A stretch of DNA of 43,285 nucleotides, from assembly GCF_008905045.1 (NCBI RefSeq), contig NZ_VWMY01000079.1:1-43285 (forward strand). Direction: 5' to 3'. Made by a program: the position numbers and the translations under genes. The DNA is from Streptomyces albicerus (GTDB taxonomy: Bacteria; Actinomycetota; Actinomycetes; Streptomycetales; Streptomycetaceae). Numbering within the stretch: position 1 is the stretch's first letter; each line of letters starts with the position of its first letter. This document shows, piece by piece, positions 7,732 through 16,262 of the stretch. Below the pieces are notes generated by a model that ran no database searches, was not told the origin of the DNA, and saw only the letters and a list, made by a program, of their open reading frames with translations.

Positions 7732-9825
7732 TCAGCCCGCCGCTGCCCGCCGGAGCGCCCGGGCCAGCTCCCGTGCTCCGTCGTCGTCCTCGCCGCTGCC
7801 GAGCACCACCAGCGGCGGTGTGCGGCCCGCCGCCGCGCAGTGGCGGGCGATCTCGTACGCGAGGGCGCCCGCGCCGGAGAAGCCGCCGAGCACCAGGCGG
7901 CCGCCCGGGCCGGCGAGGGGGCCGAGCGCGGCCGCGCCGCCGCGGGGCACGTTGGCCGAGGCCCGCAGGACGAACAGCGCCTCGGGGCCGTCGTAGCACC
8001 GCACCAGGCCGCGGTACCAGGCGTCGGGCGCGCCGGGAGCGGCGATGAGGCAGATCGTGGCCCGGCCGGGCAGGGCCGCCGCGCGCAGCGGGACGAGCAG
8101 GCCCGCGGGCCTGCCGCGGTCGTGCACCCGGGGCATCTGCGCACCGCTGAGCGAGCCGATCACCTCGGCGACGGTGGTCGACTCCCGCACCGTGTACGGC
8201 AGCCGGCGCAGCAGCTGGGCGCTCTGCACGAGCATGGCCTGCGTCTTGTCGTCCTCCAGGCGTTCGCGGTCGTGGACCGCGGACAGCACCAGGCCGCCCT
8301 GCACGTCGTGGTGGGCGACCACGCCCAGCGCGCTCGCGGTACGGGCCGCGGCGGGAACCGGGTGCTCGACGTGCACGCCGTGCGCCGCGAGCGCGCCGGT
8401 GAGCAGGTCGTCGCGGCGCGGGGTGGGCTCGAAGGCCAGCAGGGTCTCGGCGGGCTCGGCACCGCCTGGGCCGAGCCACTGCTGGATGCGGCCGGCCGGC
8501 GTCCACTCGTAGGCGGCCATGTCCAGCACGCGGTCCCGCAGGGTGCGCAGCAGCCGTGCCACCGTGTCCGCCGGGTCGACCTCGACGGTCAGCGGCAGCG
8601 GGTTGGCGAACGGGCCCGGGATCCGCTCGATGTCCTCCAGCAGGATGCCGCGGCCCGAGAAGGAGACACCGAAGCCGACCCGGACGGGCCCGCGCAGCGC
8701 ACCGGAGGCCCGGTACAGCAGCATCGCCCACACGGTGTGCAGGGCGCCGGACTCGGTGGCGCCCCAGCGGGCCGCCCAGTGCGCGAGCCGGGTCGTCTCG
8801 GCCCGGGAGAGCCGGGTGCGGCTGCGTCCGGCGCCGTCGTGGCCGGTGCGTTCGCCCGGGGCGGCACGCGGCAGCGGGGCGGGGGCGGCGACGGAGGTGG
8901 GGCGGCTCCAGAAGTCCCGGGCGGGCGCGGGGTCCTGACGGTCCAGCCAGCGGGTGTAGTCGCGCAGGTCGGGGCGGCGTTCGCCGCCGGGCAGGGTGCC
9001 GCCCGCGAGGTAGGCGCGGTAGAACTCGCGGACCAGGACGCGCACGCTCCAGCCGTCGAGGAGGGCGCGGTGGTAGGTGAGCACCACGTCGGTGGGCGGC
9101 TCCTCGTCGAAGGAGCGCACGGGCGGCCCGTCGAGGAGGGCGACGCGCAGCAGGCCGGGGCGGCGCAGGTCGAAGCCGCGGGAGCGCTCGGCGGCCAGGA
9201 GGTGCTCGCGGCCGGCGAAGGCGTCGTGCGCGTGGTGGGCCACGTCGGGTTCGCAGCGGTCGAACAGGACGGCGCGGGGGTGCGGGTCCCAGACGAACGC
9301 GGACCTGAGGACGGTCTCGCAGTCGAACACCGCCCGCCAGGCCGCGGTGAACCGGCCGGTGTCCAGCGGCCCGTGCCACCGCCAGGCGAGCTGCTCGACC
9401 TGGTGGTCCGGGCCGGTGCTCGCGTCGGCGAGCAGCTCGCGCTGCAGCGGGGTCACCGAGAAGGTCTGCGGCAGCGGCCCGTACGCGCTCGGCCGGACCC
9501 CGTCGCCGTCGGCGACGGACGCCGGGTCGGGTGCCACCACCGGGGCGCTGGTGATCAGGTCGGCGAGGAGTCCGGCGGGGTAGGGCGCCGGATCGCCGGC
9601 CGGGGAGGGCAGTTCGAGGGTGTGGTGGTCGGGTCCGTGCCGGTGCAGCCGGAGTTGGTCGGCGAACGGCGTGGGATGGCCGGCGGCGATCCGGTCCAGC
9701 GCGGCCCGGAACAGGGCCGGGTCGAGCCGGCCCCGCAGCTCCAGCACCGGCCGGGACTCCTGGGTGTGGTGTCCGGGGTCGAGGACCACGGTCATGGTCG
9801 GTGCCGGGGAGCGATCCGTCGGCAT
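7732..9825 (-). CDS. Free-standing condensation-like protein with truncated thioesterase end
   Basis: A 697-residue NRPS-type protein. After about 150 residues that weakly resemble the start of a condensation domain, a full condensation-type fold runs from about 160 to 580 (SVTPLQRELL, YHRALLDGWS near 250, FANPLPLTV). The motif normally HHxxxDG reads H-R-A-L-L-D-G, so the catalytic second His is Arg. A helical linker (570-610) leads to a thioesterase-like end with GGFSGAG near 647 but only about 47 residues after it, so the Asp and His of the triad are absent. The start is ATG after AGGAGGACAACCG. It may recruit the PCP-bound N-methyl amino acid or act as a docking protein rather than a standard condensation enzyme. 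No PCP or A domain is present. Confidence 0.75.
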   Translation of the reverse strand: MPTDRSPAPTMTVVLDPGHHTQESRPVLELRGRLDPALFRAALDRIAAGHPTPFADQLRLHRHGPDHHTLELPSPAGDPAPYPAGLLADLITSAPVVAPDPASVADGDGVRPSAYGPLPQTFSVTPLQRELLADASTGPDHQVEQLAWRWHGPLDTGRFTAAWRAVFDCETVLRSAFVWDPHPRAVLFDRCEPDVAHHAHDAFAGREHLLAAERSRGFDLRRPGLLRVALLDGPPVRSFDEEPPTDVVLTYHRALLDGWSVRVLVREFYRAYLAGGTLPGGERRPDLRDYTRWLDRQDPAPARDFWSRPTSVAAPAPLPRAAPGERTGHDGAGRSRTRLSRAETTRLAHWAARWGATESGALHTVWAMLLYRASGALRGPVRVGFGVSFSGRGILLEDIERIPGPFANPLPLTVEVDPADTVARLLRTLRDRVLDMAAYEWTPAGRIQQWLGPGGAEPAETLLAFEPTPRRDDLLTGALAAHGVHVEHPVPAAARTASALGVVAHHDVQGGLVLSAVHDRERLEDDKTQAMLVQSAQLLRRLPYTVRESTTVAEVIGSLSGAQMPRVHDRGRPAGLLVPLRAAALPGRATICLIAAPGAPDAWYRGLVRCYDGPEALFVLRASANVPRGGAAALGPLAGPGGRLVLGGFSGAGALAYEIARHCAAAGRTPPLVVLGSGEDDDGARELARALRRAAAG

Positions 9826-9905
9826 CGGTTGTCCTCCTCTCCTGACTCACGGACCTCGATCATGAAGGGCCGCGCCACGTGCCGCTGACGCGGCGCTGAC
9901 ACGGG

Positions 9906-10631
9906 TCAGCGGGGATGGCGCAGGCCGGTCTCGAACGCGTAGATCGCCGCGTGGACCCGGTTGCGCAGGCGCAGCTTGTGCAGCAGGTTCTGCACGTGGG
10001 TCTTGACCGTGTGTTCGGAGAGGGAGAGCCCGGCGGCGATCTCGCCGTTGGACAGGCCCCGGGCGAGCAGTTCGAGCACTTCGCACTCGCGCTCGGTGAG
10101 CTGGTCGGGGCTGACGTGGGAGAGCGGGGACTGCCGTGCGGCGGCGGTGCGGTGCGGCGGCTGCGCCGTCTCGTGGACGAGGGTGTAGCCCGCGGCCGCC
10201 AGGACGACGGCGGAGGCCAGCTGGCCGGCGGTGGCGGTGGCGGGCAGCGCCCCGTGGGCCGGGCCCAAGGGGCCGCCAGCGGGCTCGCCCATGGTCAGCA
10301 GCCGCACCCCGTCGCCGGCGGCGCGGGCCAGCTCGCGGGCGCGGTCGGCGGACAGCGGGCCGTGCGCCACGAGCACGTGCGGGCGGCGGGCGCGCAGGGC
10401 GGCCGCGGCATCCGGGCCGGGGGCGGACTCGCCGGTGACGCGGATGCCCCGATGGCCTTCGAGCAGGGCGCGGATGCCGGTCCGGGCGAGCGGGTCGGCG
10501 CCCACGACATGAACCCGCACGGGGGCGCTGCCGGGGGCGGTCGCGGGGGCCGGGTCCGGCTCGTGCGCCCAGGCCTCCGGCAGGGCCTGGGCGGTGGGCA
10601 GGACGTGCAGGGTGGCGTGCCGCTCGTCCAT
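9906..10631 (-). CDS. LuxR-type orphan regulator with degenerate receiver domain
   Basis: DNA-binding regulator of 241 residues. The C-terminal 65 residues are a clear LuxR/NarL helix-turn-helix (LTERECEVLELLARGLSNGE, then SEHTVKTHV). The middle part resembles a response-regulator receiver (VRVHVVGADPLARTGIRALL), but the phosphoacceptor region reads HVLVAHGPLS, without the usual Asp. It is therefore probably an atypical response regulator that works without phosphorylation. No sensor kinase gene is nearby. The ATG follows GAGGCAGCC. The same frame stays open for more than 1 kb upstream, but that part is antisense-like sequence over neighbouring genes and is excluded. Likely a cluster-situated activator. 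Confidence 0.82.
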   Translation of the reverse strand: MDERHATLHVLPTAQALPEAWAHEPDPAPATAPGSAPVRVHVVGADPLARTGIRALLEGHRGIRVTGESAPGPDAAAALRARRPHVLVAHGPLSADRARELARAAGDGVRLLTMGEPAGGPLGPAHGALPATATAGQLASAVVLAAAGYTLVHETAQPPHRTAAARQSPLSHVSPDQLTERECEVLELLARGLSNGEIAAGLSLSEHTVKTHVQNLLHKLRLRNRVHAAIYAFETGLRHPR

Positions 10632-10705
10632 GGCTGCCTCCTCACACTCGACACCGGTCACGGTAGCGGCGCGCACGGCGTCTGCCCGTTTCCTCCGGCG
10701 CTTGC

Positions 10706-11557
10706 CTAGCGTTCCGCGAGCGGTTCTGACTGCTGTTCCAACGCGACGAGTTCGGCGACCGCGCCGAGGAAGCCGTCGTCGAGCATGGTCTGCACCCGGG
10801 TGTCCCGGGAGGGGTCGAGTCCGCAGTCGTGGCAGGCGATGCTGACCAGGTAGCGGCCGAGCGTGGACCAGGTGCCGAAGGCCCACTCGCCGCGGGCGGC
10901 GGGGCGGCCGTCGGGGGCCAGGAGCGCGGGGCCGGCGACGCCGAAGCCGAACTCGGTGAAGGACAGGCGCAGTCCCTGGCCGATGGCCTTGGTATAGGCC
11001 TCCTTGAGGGTCCACAGCCGCAGCATGGCGGCGGACTGCTCCTGTTCGGGCAGGACGGCGAGCTCCTGTTTCTCGTCGAAGGTGCACACGTGGTCCTGCA
11101 TCAGCTCGAACGACATGCGGCGGCCGGCGGGTTCGGTGTCGACGCCGATGCGGCCCAGCCGGCTGATGCCCACGGCGATCAGCTCGTCGGTGTGGGTGAG
11201 GCTGACGTCGATCTGGTCGAAGCCGCGCAGGTAGGGGCGCCCGCCGAGCCGGTAGGCGAGGTCGATGTCGCCCGGGTCGAGGGCGAGGGCGGCCGCGGCG
11301 GTGTACTTCACGGCGAGCCGGGAGGCGGCAAAGCGGGCCCTGACGACCGGGTCGGGGCTGCGCCGGTAGCGCTGCCAGTCCCGGCCGAGCAGGGCGCGCA
11401 GGTGCGGGTCGCCGACGACGGTGGGCAGCCACTCGCCCCAGGTGGTGCACACGGTGGCGTTGCCGCGCACCGCCATGCCCTCCCGGACCTGCTGCCACGG
11501 CCCGCGGGGGCCGCTGATGTGCACGGGTGGGGTGATGCGCGGATCGTTCTCGGTCAT
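10706..11557 (-). CDS. Sfp-type 4'-phosphopantetheinyl transferase (first copy)
   Basis: Transfers phosphopantetheine from CoA to the serine of carrier proteins. The 283-residue length fits the Sfp family. Motifs include IGVDTE near residue 137 (Mg-binding Asp/Glu) and WTLKEAYTKAIGQGL near 182. It sits 32 bases downstream of the acyl-CoA dehydrogenase and is probably co-transcribed. Its likely substrates are the NRPS PCP, the type II ACP and the tandem ACPs. A second PPTase of the same type lies at 32077-32916; the pair may divide the PKS and NRPS substrates. The ATG is preceded by GAAGGGCA. Confidence 0.92.
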   Translation of the reverse strand: MTENDPRITPPVHISGPRGPWQQVREGMAVRGNATVCTTWGEWLPTVVGDPHLRALLGRDWQRYRRSPDPVVRARFAASRLAVKYTAAAALALDPGDIDLAYRLGGRPYLRGFDQIDVSLTHTDELIAVGISRLGRIGVDTEPAGRRMSFELMQDHVCTFDEKQELAVLPEQEQSAAMLRLWTLKEAYTKAIGQGLRLSFTEFGFGVAGPALLAPDGRPAARGEWAFGTWSTLGRYLVSIACHDCGLDPSRDTRVQTMLDDGFLGAVAELVALEQQSEPLAER

Positions 11558-11589
11558 CGCCGTGCCCTTCGTGGTGGGGTCGCCTAGGG

Positions 11590-13383
11590 TCACTGGGCCG
11601 GCGCCGTGGCGTCCAGGTCGCAGGAGCGGCCGGCGCGGAAGCGGTGGACCAGCTCCGACAGGACCATCTCGACGCAGCCCTCGGGCAGTTCCGGGACGGG
11701 GATGCCGAGCCGGCCGCCGATCCGGGACAGGGCCAGGACCGCCCAGGCGGGGGCGGCGAGGAACGGGTCGGAGCCGTCCTGGCCCTCCCAGACGCCGAGC
11801 ACCGCCGCGGCGGCCAGCACCAGGGCGTAGCGGTCGCTGAGCACGCACACGGCCGGGTCGGCGAGGCTGCCCGGGGTGATCGCAGGAAGGTGCCGGCAGG
11901 CTTCGCGCAGGGCGCGCAGCTCGGTGACGAACGCCTCGGCGAGATCAGCGAGCGCGGCCATCTGCCCGCCGACGCCGCGCACGTTGGCGAGCCGGGCGGC
12001 GGAGCCCACGAGGGAGGCCGCGAGGAAGTCGCCGCCGCCGGCGATGGACAGCAGCCGGTAGTCCAGGGCGGGCAGTTCGGCACCGGTGCGGAACAGCTCG
12101 GGCGGCGGCTCCTGCTGCGCGAACCAGGACCGCTCGGCGAGCGCCCGCAACTGCGGCACGATCACCGCCTGGCAGGCCGCGGTACCGGCGTGGCCGAGAC
12201 CGGCGACCGGCAGGTCACGGACGAGCTTGTCGAGGGCGCCGTACGCGGAGCCGCCGCGTTCGTAGCCGCGCGAGCCGAGCACGGTGGCGAGCTCCTCGAG
12301 GTTCTCGCGCAGCAGGTCGGGCACCACGTACTTGACGGCGGCGGCCAGCACATGGGTGCCGTCGGGCAGCAGGCTCAGGGCACGCAGCGCGACACTCGCC
12401 ATGCTGTCGCAGGCCAGCAGGTCGGCGAAGACTCCGGTGAGGGGCCCCTGCCAGCGGCGGGCGACGGGGCGGGAGCGGCCGGCGGTGACGGCGCGCACGG
12501 CGGAGTGCAGCACGGTGTCGGCGGCCGCGACGACGGTGCCGGCGATCAGACAGCGGTTGACCTGGTAGGTGCGCAGCGCCAGCGCCACGCCCTCCCCCGG
12601 CCGGCCGACGAGGGCGTCCTCGGGCACCGCGCAGTCGGTGAACTGAAGCCCGGAGAACTGGCAGCCGCGCATGCCGGTGGTCTCGATGCGCGGCAGGTGG
12701 CGTACGCCGGCGCCGAGTTGATCGGGGTCGAGCAGGAGAACGGAGTGGCTGCGGGGGCTGCGGGCGGGGTCGGTGCGGGCGTAGACGACGTAGGCGTCGG
12801 CGCGGGCGGCGTTGATGATGACGTCCTTGCGGCCGCTGAGCAGATGGCCGCCGCCGGGGGCGGGCCGGGCGGTGAACTCGTCGCGCAGGATGGCGTTGGC
12901 GTGCGCGAGTTCGTGGTGCAGGATCGAGGCCCGGCCCTGGTCGGTCAGGAGGCGGGCGGTGTTGCGGCGCTGCCGCTCGGTGCCGGCCGCCCAGACCGCG
13001 GAGGTGGCGAACAGCGAGGTGATGCCGGCGCCGAAGCCGAGGGCGACGTCCCGGCGGAAGATGGGGCGCAGCACCTTGGCCAGCAGGTCGGCGCGGGTCA
13101 GGCGGCCGCCGTACTCGGCGGGCACGAACTCGGCGCCCAGGCCGGCCTCGGCGAGCAGCTGCTCGGTCTCGGCGGGTGTCTCGCGCCGGTCGTCGGCGGC
13201 GAACAGGGCCGTAAGGCCGTGCGGGTTGGCCGGGTCGTGGGGGTCGCCCAGCAGCGCCTCCAGCCGCGCGGCGCGCTTGAGCGCGGCGCTCTCCTCGGGG
13301 CCGCGGGACCGCACCCGGTCGGTGCGGGCCGCGAACGTCTCGGCTGTGGTGGCCATGGTGGCGTGGATCAACTCCTTCGTCAT
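11590..13383 (-). CDS. Acyl-CoA dehydrogenase family protein
   Basis: FAD-dependent dehydrogenase-like protein of 597 residues, longer than the usual 380-400. The N-terminal helical part, the beta-domain region (SGRKDVIINAARADAYVVYA) and the C-terminal helical region follow the acyl-CoA dehydrogenase layout. The usual TEPxxGSD segment reads HHELAHANAIL, so it belongs to a divergent branch. In polyketide clusters such enzymes desaturate acyl-ACP/CoA or oxidise amino-acyl units. Here it may act on the AMP-ligase product or the carrier-bound amino acid, which is inference. ATG start; an in-frame ATG nine codons later is a possible alternative. The 217 bases upstream (13384-13600) hold no gene. 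Confidence 0.78.
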   Translation of the reverse strand: MTKELIHATMATTAETFAARTDRVRSRGPEESAALKRAARLEALLGDPHDPANPHGLTALFAADDRRETPAETEQLLAEAGLGAEFVPAEYGGRLTRADLLAKVLRPIFRRDVALGFGAGITSLFATSAVWAAGTERQRRNTARLLTDQGRASILHHELAHANAILRDEFTARPAPGGGHLLSGRKDVIINAARADAYVVYARTDPARSPRSHSVLLLDPDQLGAGVRHLPRIETTGMRGCQFSGLQFTDCAVPEDALVGRPGEGVALALRTYQVNRCLIAGTVVAAADTVLHSAVRAVTAGRSRPVARRWQGPLTGVFADLLACDSMASVALRALSLLPDGTHVLAAAVKYVVPDLLRENLEELATVLGSRGYERGGSAYGALDKLVRDLPVAGLGHAGTAACQAVIVPQLRALAERSWFAQQEPPPELFRTGAELPALDYRLLSIAGGGDFLAASLVGSAARLANVRGVGGQMAALADLAEAFVTELRALREACRHLPAITPGSLADPAVCVLSDRYALVLAAAAVLGVWEGQDGSDPFLAAPAWAVLALSRIGGRLGIPVPELPEGCVEMVLSELVHRFRAGRSCDLDATAPAQ

Positions 13384-13600
13384 GGACCGCCTCCACCGGA
13401 CCGCGCCGTCCCGCCCTCGGGCACCGGGCTCCCGCCCGCGACCACGGCCCGAACCGGCCCCGCGGAGAAGCCCATCAAAGAGCGCTGGGGAAAGGACTGA
13501 CGTGGGCTCGCGTCCTGCTGGAGCGGTGGGCAGGGCGAGGGGCACCGGGGTGGGTGGTGCGTGGCAGGGGCTGGGGCCGCGCAGGAGGAGCGGGAGCGGT

Positions 13601-14230
13601 TCAGTGGTCGGGGCAGCGGATTGTGGGCGGACGGCCGGTGGCGGGTGGCGGGCGGTGCAGGCGGGCCAGGGCGGTCAGCACGGCTCTCGTGTCGCCGACC
13701 GTGACGGAGAGGTCCTCGGCGGGGCCGTGCGGGCCGCATTCGAGGAGGTGGGTGTGGCCGGCCGAGCGGAGCCGGTGTTCCGCCCGGGGCCCGGCCGTGC
13801 CGGGCGGGCGGACGCTCCCGCGGGCCGCCGCCCGCAGGGCCAGCGTGCCCGAGACGTGGCCGGCGGCGAGTTCACCCACGCCGTCGCCGGCCACCGCCGC
13901 GCCCGCCGCGCCCCGGTCCTGCCACAGCCGGTACAGGGCCACCTGGTAGGCGAGCAGCGCGCTGCGGCCGTACTGCGGCGTCGCCAGCAGCCGCGTGTCC
14001 ACGCCGTCCTGCGGCGCGAACACCACCACGGCGAGCGGCAGGGGCAGTACGTCGTCCAGCGCGCGGCACACGGTGTCGAACGCGGCGCGGAAGACCGGGA
14101 ACGTCCCGTACAGGGCCCGGCACAGGGTGAGCGGCCGGCCCCGCCAGTCGGGGAACAGCACGGCCGGCCCGGGCCCGCCGTGCGGCACCGGCCTCCGCGG
14201 GGCCTGGTGGGTCGTCCTGGATACGGGCAC
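13601..14230 (-). pseudogene. Degenerate, internally deleted acyltransferase domain
   Basis: A 209-residue open frame that matches the two ends of a type I PKS malonyl acyltransferase domain. Residues about 22-125 align with the start (YGTFPVFRAAFDTVCRALD, YQVALYRLWQDRG). The catalytic GHSxGE segment reads AGDGVGELAAGHVSG, so the nucleophilic Ser and preceding His are gone. About 130 residues of the middle are missing. The end (HLLECGPHGPAEDL, AVLTALARLH) matches the domain C-terminus. The GTG start has a ribosome binding site, and the gene is in frame 12 bases after the aromatase gene. It cannot be a normal acyltransferase, but the intact frame suggests a retained non-catalytic role or recent decay. 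Confidence 0.65.
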
Positions 14231-14242
14231 GCGGACCGCCTC

Positions 14243-15199
14243 TCACAGCATGCGGACCGCGGACCCGGCGTGCCGCTTGGCCAGTTCGAGGGTGGCCAGG
14301 CTGTTGCGGCCGAGCGCCTCGCGCACGTAGCGGCGGGCGTCGGCGACGGTCGCGCCCGGGCCGAGGACGGCTTCGACGTTCTCCTCGCGCAGCACGACGC
14401 TGTGCTGCGAGGTGACCGTGACGCCGGTCTCGTCCGGGACGACGGACCACTCGCCGGTGTGGGCCGTCATCAGGGCGGGCGTGAGTGTCTGCTTGTAGAC
14501 GATGCGGCCGGCGTGCGGGAAGCACACGCGGACCGACTCGGTGGTGTGGACCGAGCCGTCGGCCGTCGTGGTGTCCATGGACATCACCTGGACGCCCGGC
14601 TCGTCCTCGGTGACGTCGAGCCGGGACACGTGCGGGACGCGCTCGGGCCAGTTGGCCACCTGGTACAGGAAGTCGTAGACCACCTCGGCGCCGCCCCTGA
14701 CGCGGACCGAGTCCTCGAAGACCAGGATCAGTTCGTCGAGGCGGCTCCACTGCTCGGCGATCCGGCGCAGATTGCCCAGCTCGGTGCGGCTGTTGGAGTC
14801 CACCGCCTGGTCCACCCATGCCACACCGGCCGGGTCGTCGCCCTCGACGGTGAAGTCGTGCAGCAGCGTCAGCCGGCTGTGCCGGGCGTCGAGCTCCTCG
14901 ACGATCCAGGTGCCGAGCATGCTCTTGACCGGGGCGGCCGGCAGGTCCTGGCGGAAGGTGATGCGGCGGTCCTGCGGGGACAGCTGCCGGCTGGAGGTCC
15001 AGGACCTGACCTGCCCGTTGGCGGTGGCCCACATCCGCAGCCGCTCGCTGCGGCCGTCGAACTCCAGCTGTTCGACGTGGACGTTGGGCGGGAAGTACCA
15101 GGGCCAGCGTGTGGCGTCGGCGATCAGGCCGTAGACCACACCGGCGGGGGCGGCGACGTCCACGTCGTGCGCGGTGGTGTGCACTCGCTCGGCGGCCAT
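14243..15199 (-). CDS. Didomain aromatase/cyclase (SRPBCC fold)
   Basis: Polyketide aromatase/cyclase of 318 residues made of two START/SRPBCC-like halves, about 8-150 (RWPWYFPPNVHVEQLEF) and 165-310 (WPERVPHVSRLDV). Didomain enzymes such as ActVII or GrhQ-type proteins catalyse first-ring cyclisation and aromatisation of C9-reduced poly-beta-ketone chains, which fits the ActIII-type ketoreductase next door. The ATG at 15197-15199 is near a MITE-like insertion that separates it from the ketoreductase gene. The gene is followed 12 bases later by the degenerate acyltransferase. A normal cytosolic enzyme; no key part seems missing. Confidence 0.93.
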   Translation of the reverse strand: MAAERVHTTAHDVDVAAPAGVVYGLIADATRWPWYFPPNVHVEQLEFDGRSERLRMWATANGQVRSWTSSRQLSPQDRRITFRQDLPAAPVKSMLGTWIVEELDARHSRLTLLHDFTVEGDDPAGVAWVDQAVDSNSRTELGNLRRIAEQWSRLDELILVFEDSVRVRGGAEVVYDFLYQVANWPERVPHVSRLDVTEDEPGVQVMSMDTTTADGSVHTTESVRVCFPHAGRIVYKQTLTPALMTAHTGEWSVVPDETGVTVTSQHSVVLREENVEAVLGPGATVADARRYVREALGRNSLATLELAKRHAGSAVRML

Positions 15200-15249
15200 G
15201 TGTCTTTGCACCCTCTCTGTGTGCGGCCCGATGACGGCTCGGGGCGGCC

Positions 15250-15472
15250 AGGGCCTGTCCGGTGGATCAGGCCGGCGTCGCGGGGTCTGGCACGCGCATC
15301 TGCCGCGTTGTCGTCGGTCGCCGACTCCCCCACTCTCGACTTCGCTCGAGCGGGGGGGACCCCCATCGCGTCGACTCCCTCCTCCGCCTTGCAGCTGCAC
15401 GCACCAGACCCCGCTCGGCTTGGTTGGAATGTGCGGTTTCTTGTAGCCGGCCTGATCCACCGGACAGGCCCT
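15250..15472. mobile_element. 223-bp MITE-like element with perfect 27-bp ends
   Basis: The termini 15250-15276 (AGGGCCTGTCCGGTGGATCA...) and 15446-15472 are perfect 27-bp inverted repeats. There is no coding capacity. The inside holds copy 2 of the 46-base repeat. The element fills the gap between ketoreductase and aromatase; its right end overlaps the first two bases of the ketoreductase stop triplet (CTA on the plus strand). No clear target duplication is visible. It looks like a non-autonomous derivative of an insertion sequence, probably mobilised in trans. It may affect transcription through the operon. Confidence 0.7.
15325..15370 (-). repeat. 46-base intergenic repeat, copy 2
   Basis: Inverted copy of 6017-6062, 45 of 46 bases identical, located inside the MITE-like element. 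Confidence 0.75.
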
Positions 15473-16262
15473 AGTAGTTGCCCAGTCCGCCGCAGACGTT
15501 GAGCGCCTGCGCGGTGATGGACGCTGCCTGGCGGGTCGTCAGATAGCCGACGAGGCCCGCGACCTCCTCCGGGGTGCAGTAGCGGCCGAGTGGGATCTTC
15601 GCCTCGAACTGCTCCTGCACCTGCTCGGTCGTGGTGCCGTAGGCGGCCGCGTAGCCCTGGCGGACCCGCTCGGCCAGCGGCGTCTCGACGTAGCCGGGGC
15701 AGACCGCGTTGACGGTGATCCCGGACGGGGCGAGTTCCTTGCCGAGGGCCTTGGTGAAGCCGACGACGGCGTGCTTGGAGGCGCTGTACGGGGCGCCCAG
15801 GACGACGCCCTGCTTGCCCGCCGTGGAGGCGACGTTGATGATCCGGCCGTGCGGGTTGCCGGTGATGCCGCCGTGGTTGAGGACCTCGCGGGTGAGCAGG
15901 AAGACGCCGGTGAGGTTGGTGTCGATGACGTCGTGCCACAGCTCGTCGCTGATGCCCGCGGTGGGGCCGCCGCCGCTGCGGCCGGCGTTGTTGACCAGCA
16001 CGGTGATCGGGCCGAACGTGTCGACGGCCGTGCGCACCAGGGCGGCCAGGGAGTCGGCGCAGCGGACGTCGGCGGCCGCTCCCTCCACGTGAAGGCCCTC
16101 GGCGCGCAGGTCCTCGACGGTCTGCTTGACCGTGTCCGCGGTGCGCGCGCACAAAAAGACGCGGTGGCCGCGCTGCCCGAGTTCCCGGGCGACGGCCAGG
16201 CCGATGCCACTGGTGCCCCCGGTGACCAGGGCCACCGGGGGCGGCGCTGTCGCTGTCGTCAT
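15471..16262 (-). CDS. Type II PKS ketoreductase (ActIII-like SDR)
   Basis: NADPH-dependent short-chain dehydrogenase of 263 residues. Motifs are TGGTSGIG near 14-21, NNAGRSGGG near 92, and the catalytic Ser in NVASTAGKQG with Tyr-Lys in PYSASKH near 158. The C-terminus ends in TAQALNVCGGLGNY, characteristic of the actinorhodin-type C9 ketoreductases. It reduces the C9 carbonyl of the nascent poly-beta-ketone on ACP, setting first-ring cyclisation. The start overlaps the stop of the FAD monooxygenase by four bases (ATGA), so the two are translationally coupled. Confidence 0.95.
   Translation of the reverse strand: MTTATAPPPVALVTGGTSGIGLAVARELGQRGHRVFLCARTADTVKQTVEDLRAEGLHVEGAAADVRCADSLAALVRTAVDTFGPITVLVNNAGRSGGGPTAGISDELWHDVIDTNLTGVFLLTREVLNHGGITGNPHGRIINVASTAGKQGVVLGAPYSASKHAVVGFTKALGKELAPSGITVNAVCPGYVETPLAERVRQGYAAAYGTTTEQVQEQFEAKIPLGRYCTPEEVAGLVGYLTTRQAASITAQALNVCGGLGNY

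Noticed and set aside
9906..12083. 725-codon frame fusing the LuxR regulator to upstream sequence
   Set aside because: The part before codon 485 overlaps the PPTase and dehydrogenase genes in another frame and looks like shadow sequence; the LuxR gene has its own ATG and ribosome binding site at 10631.
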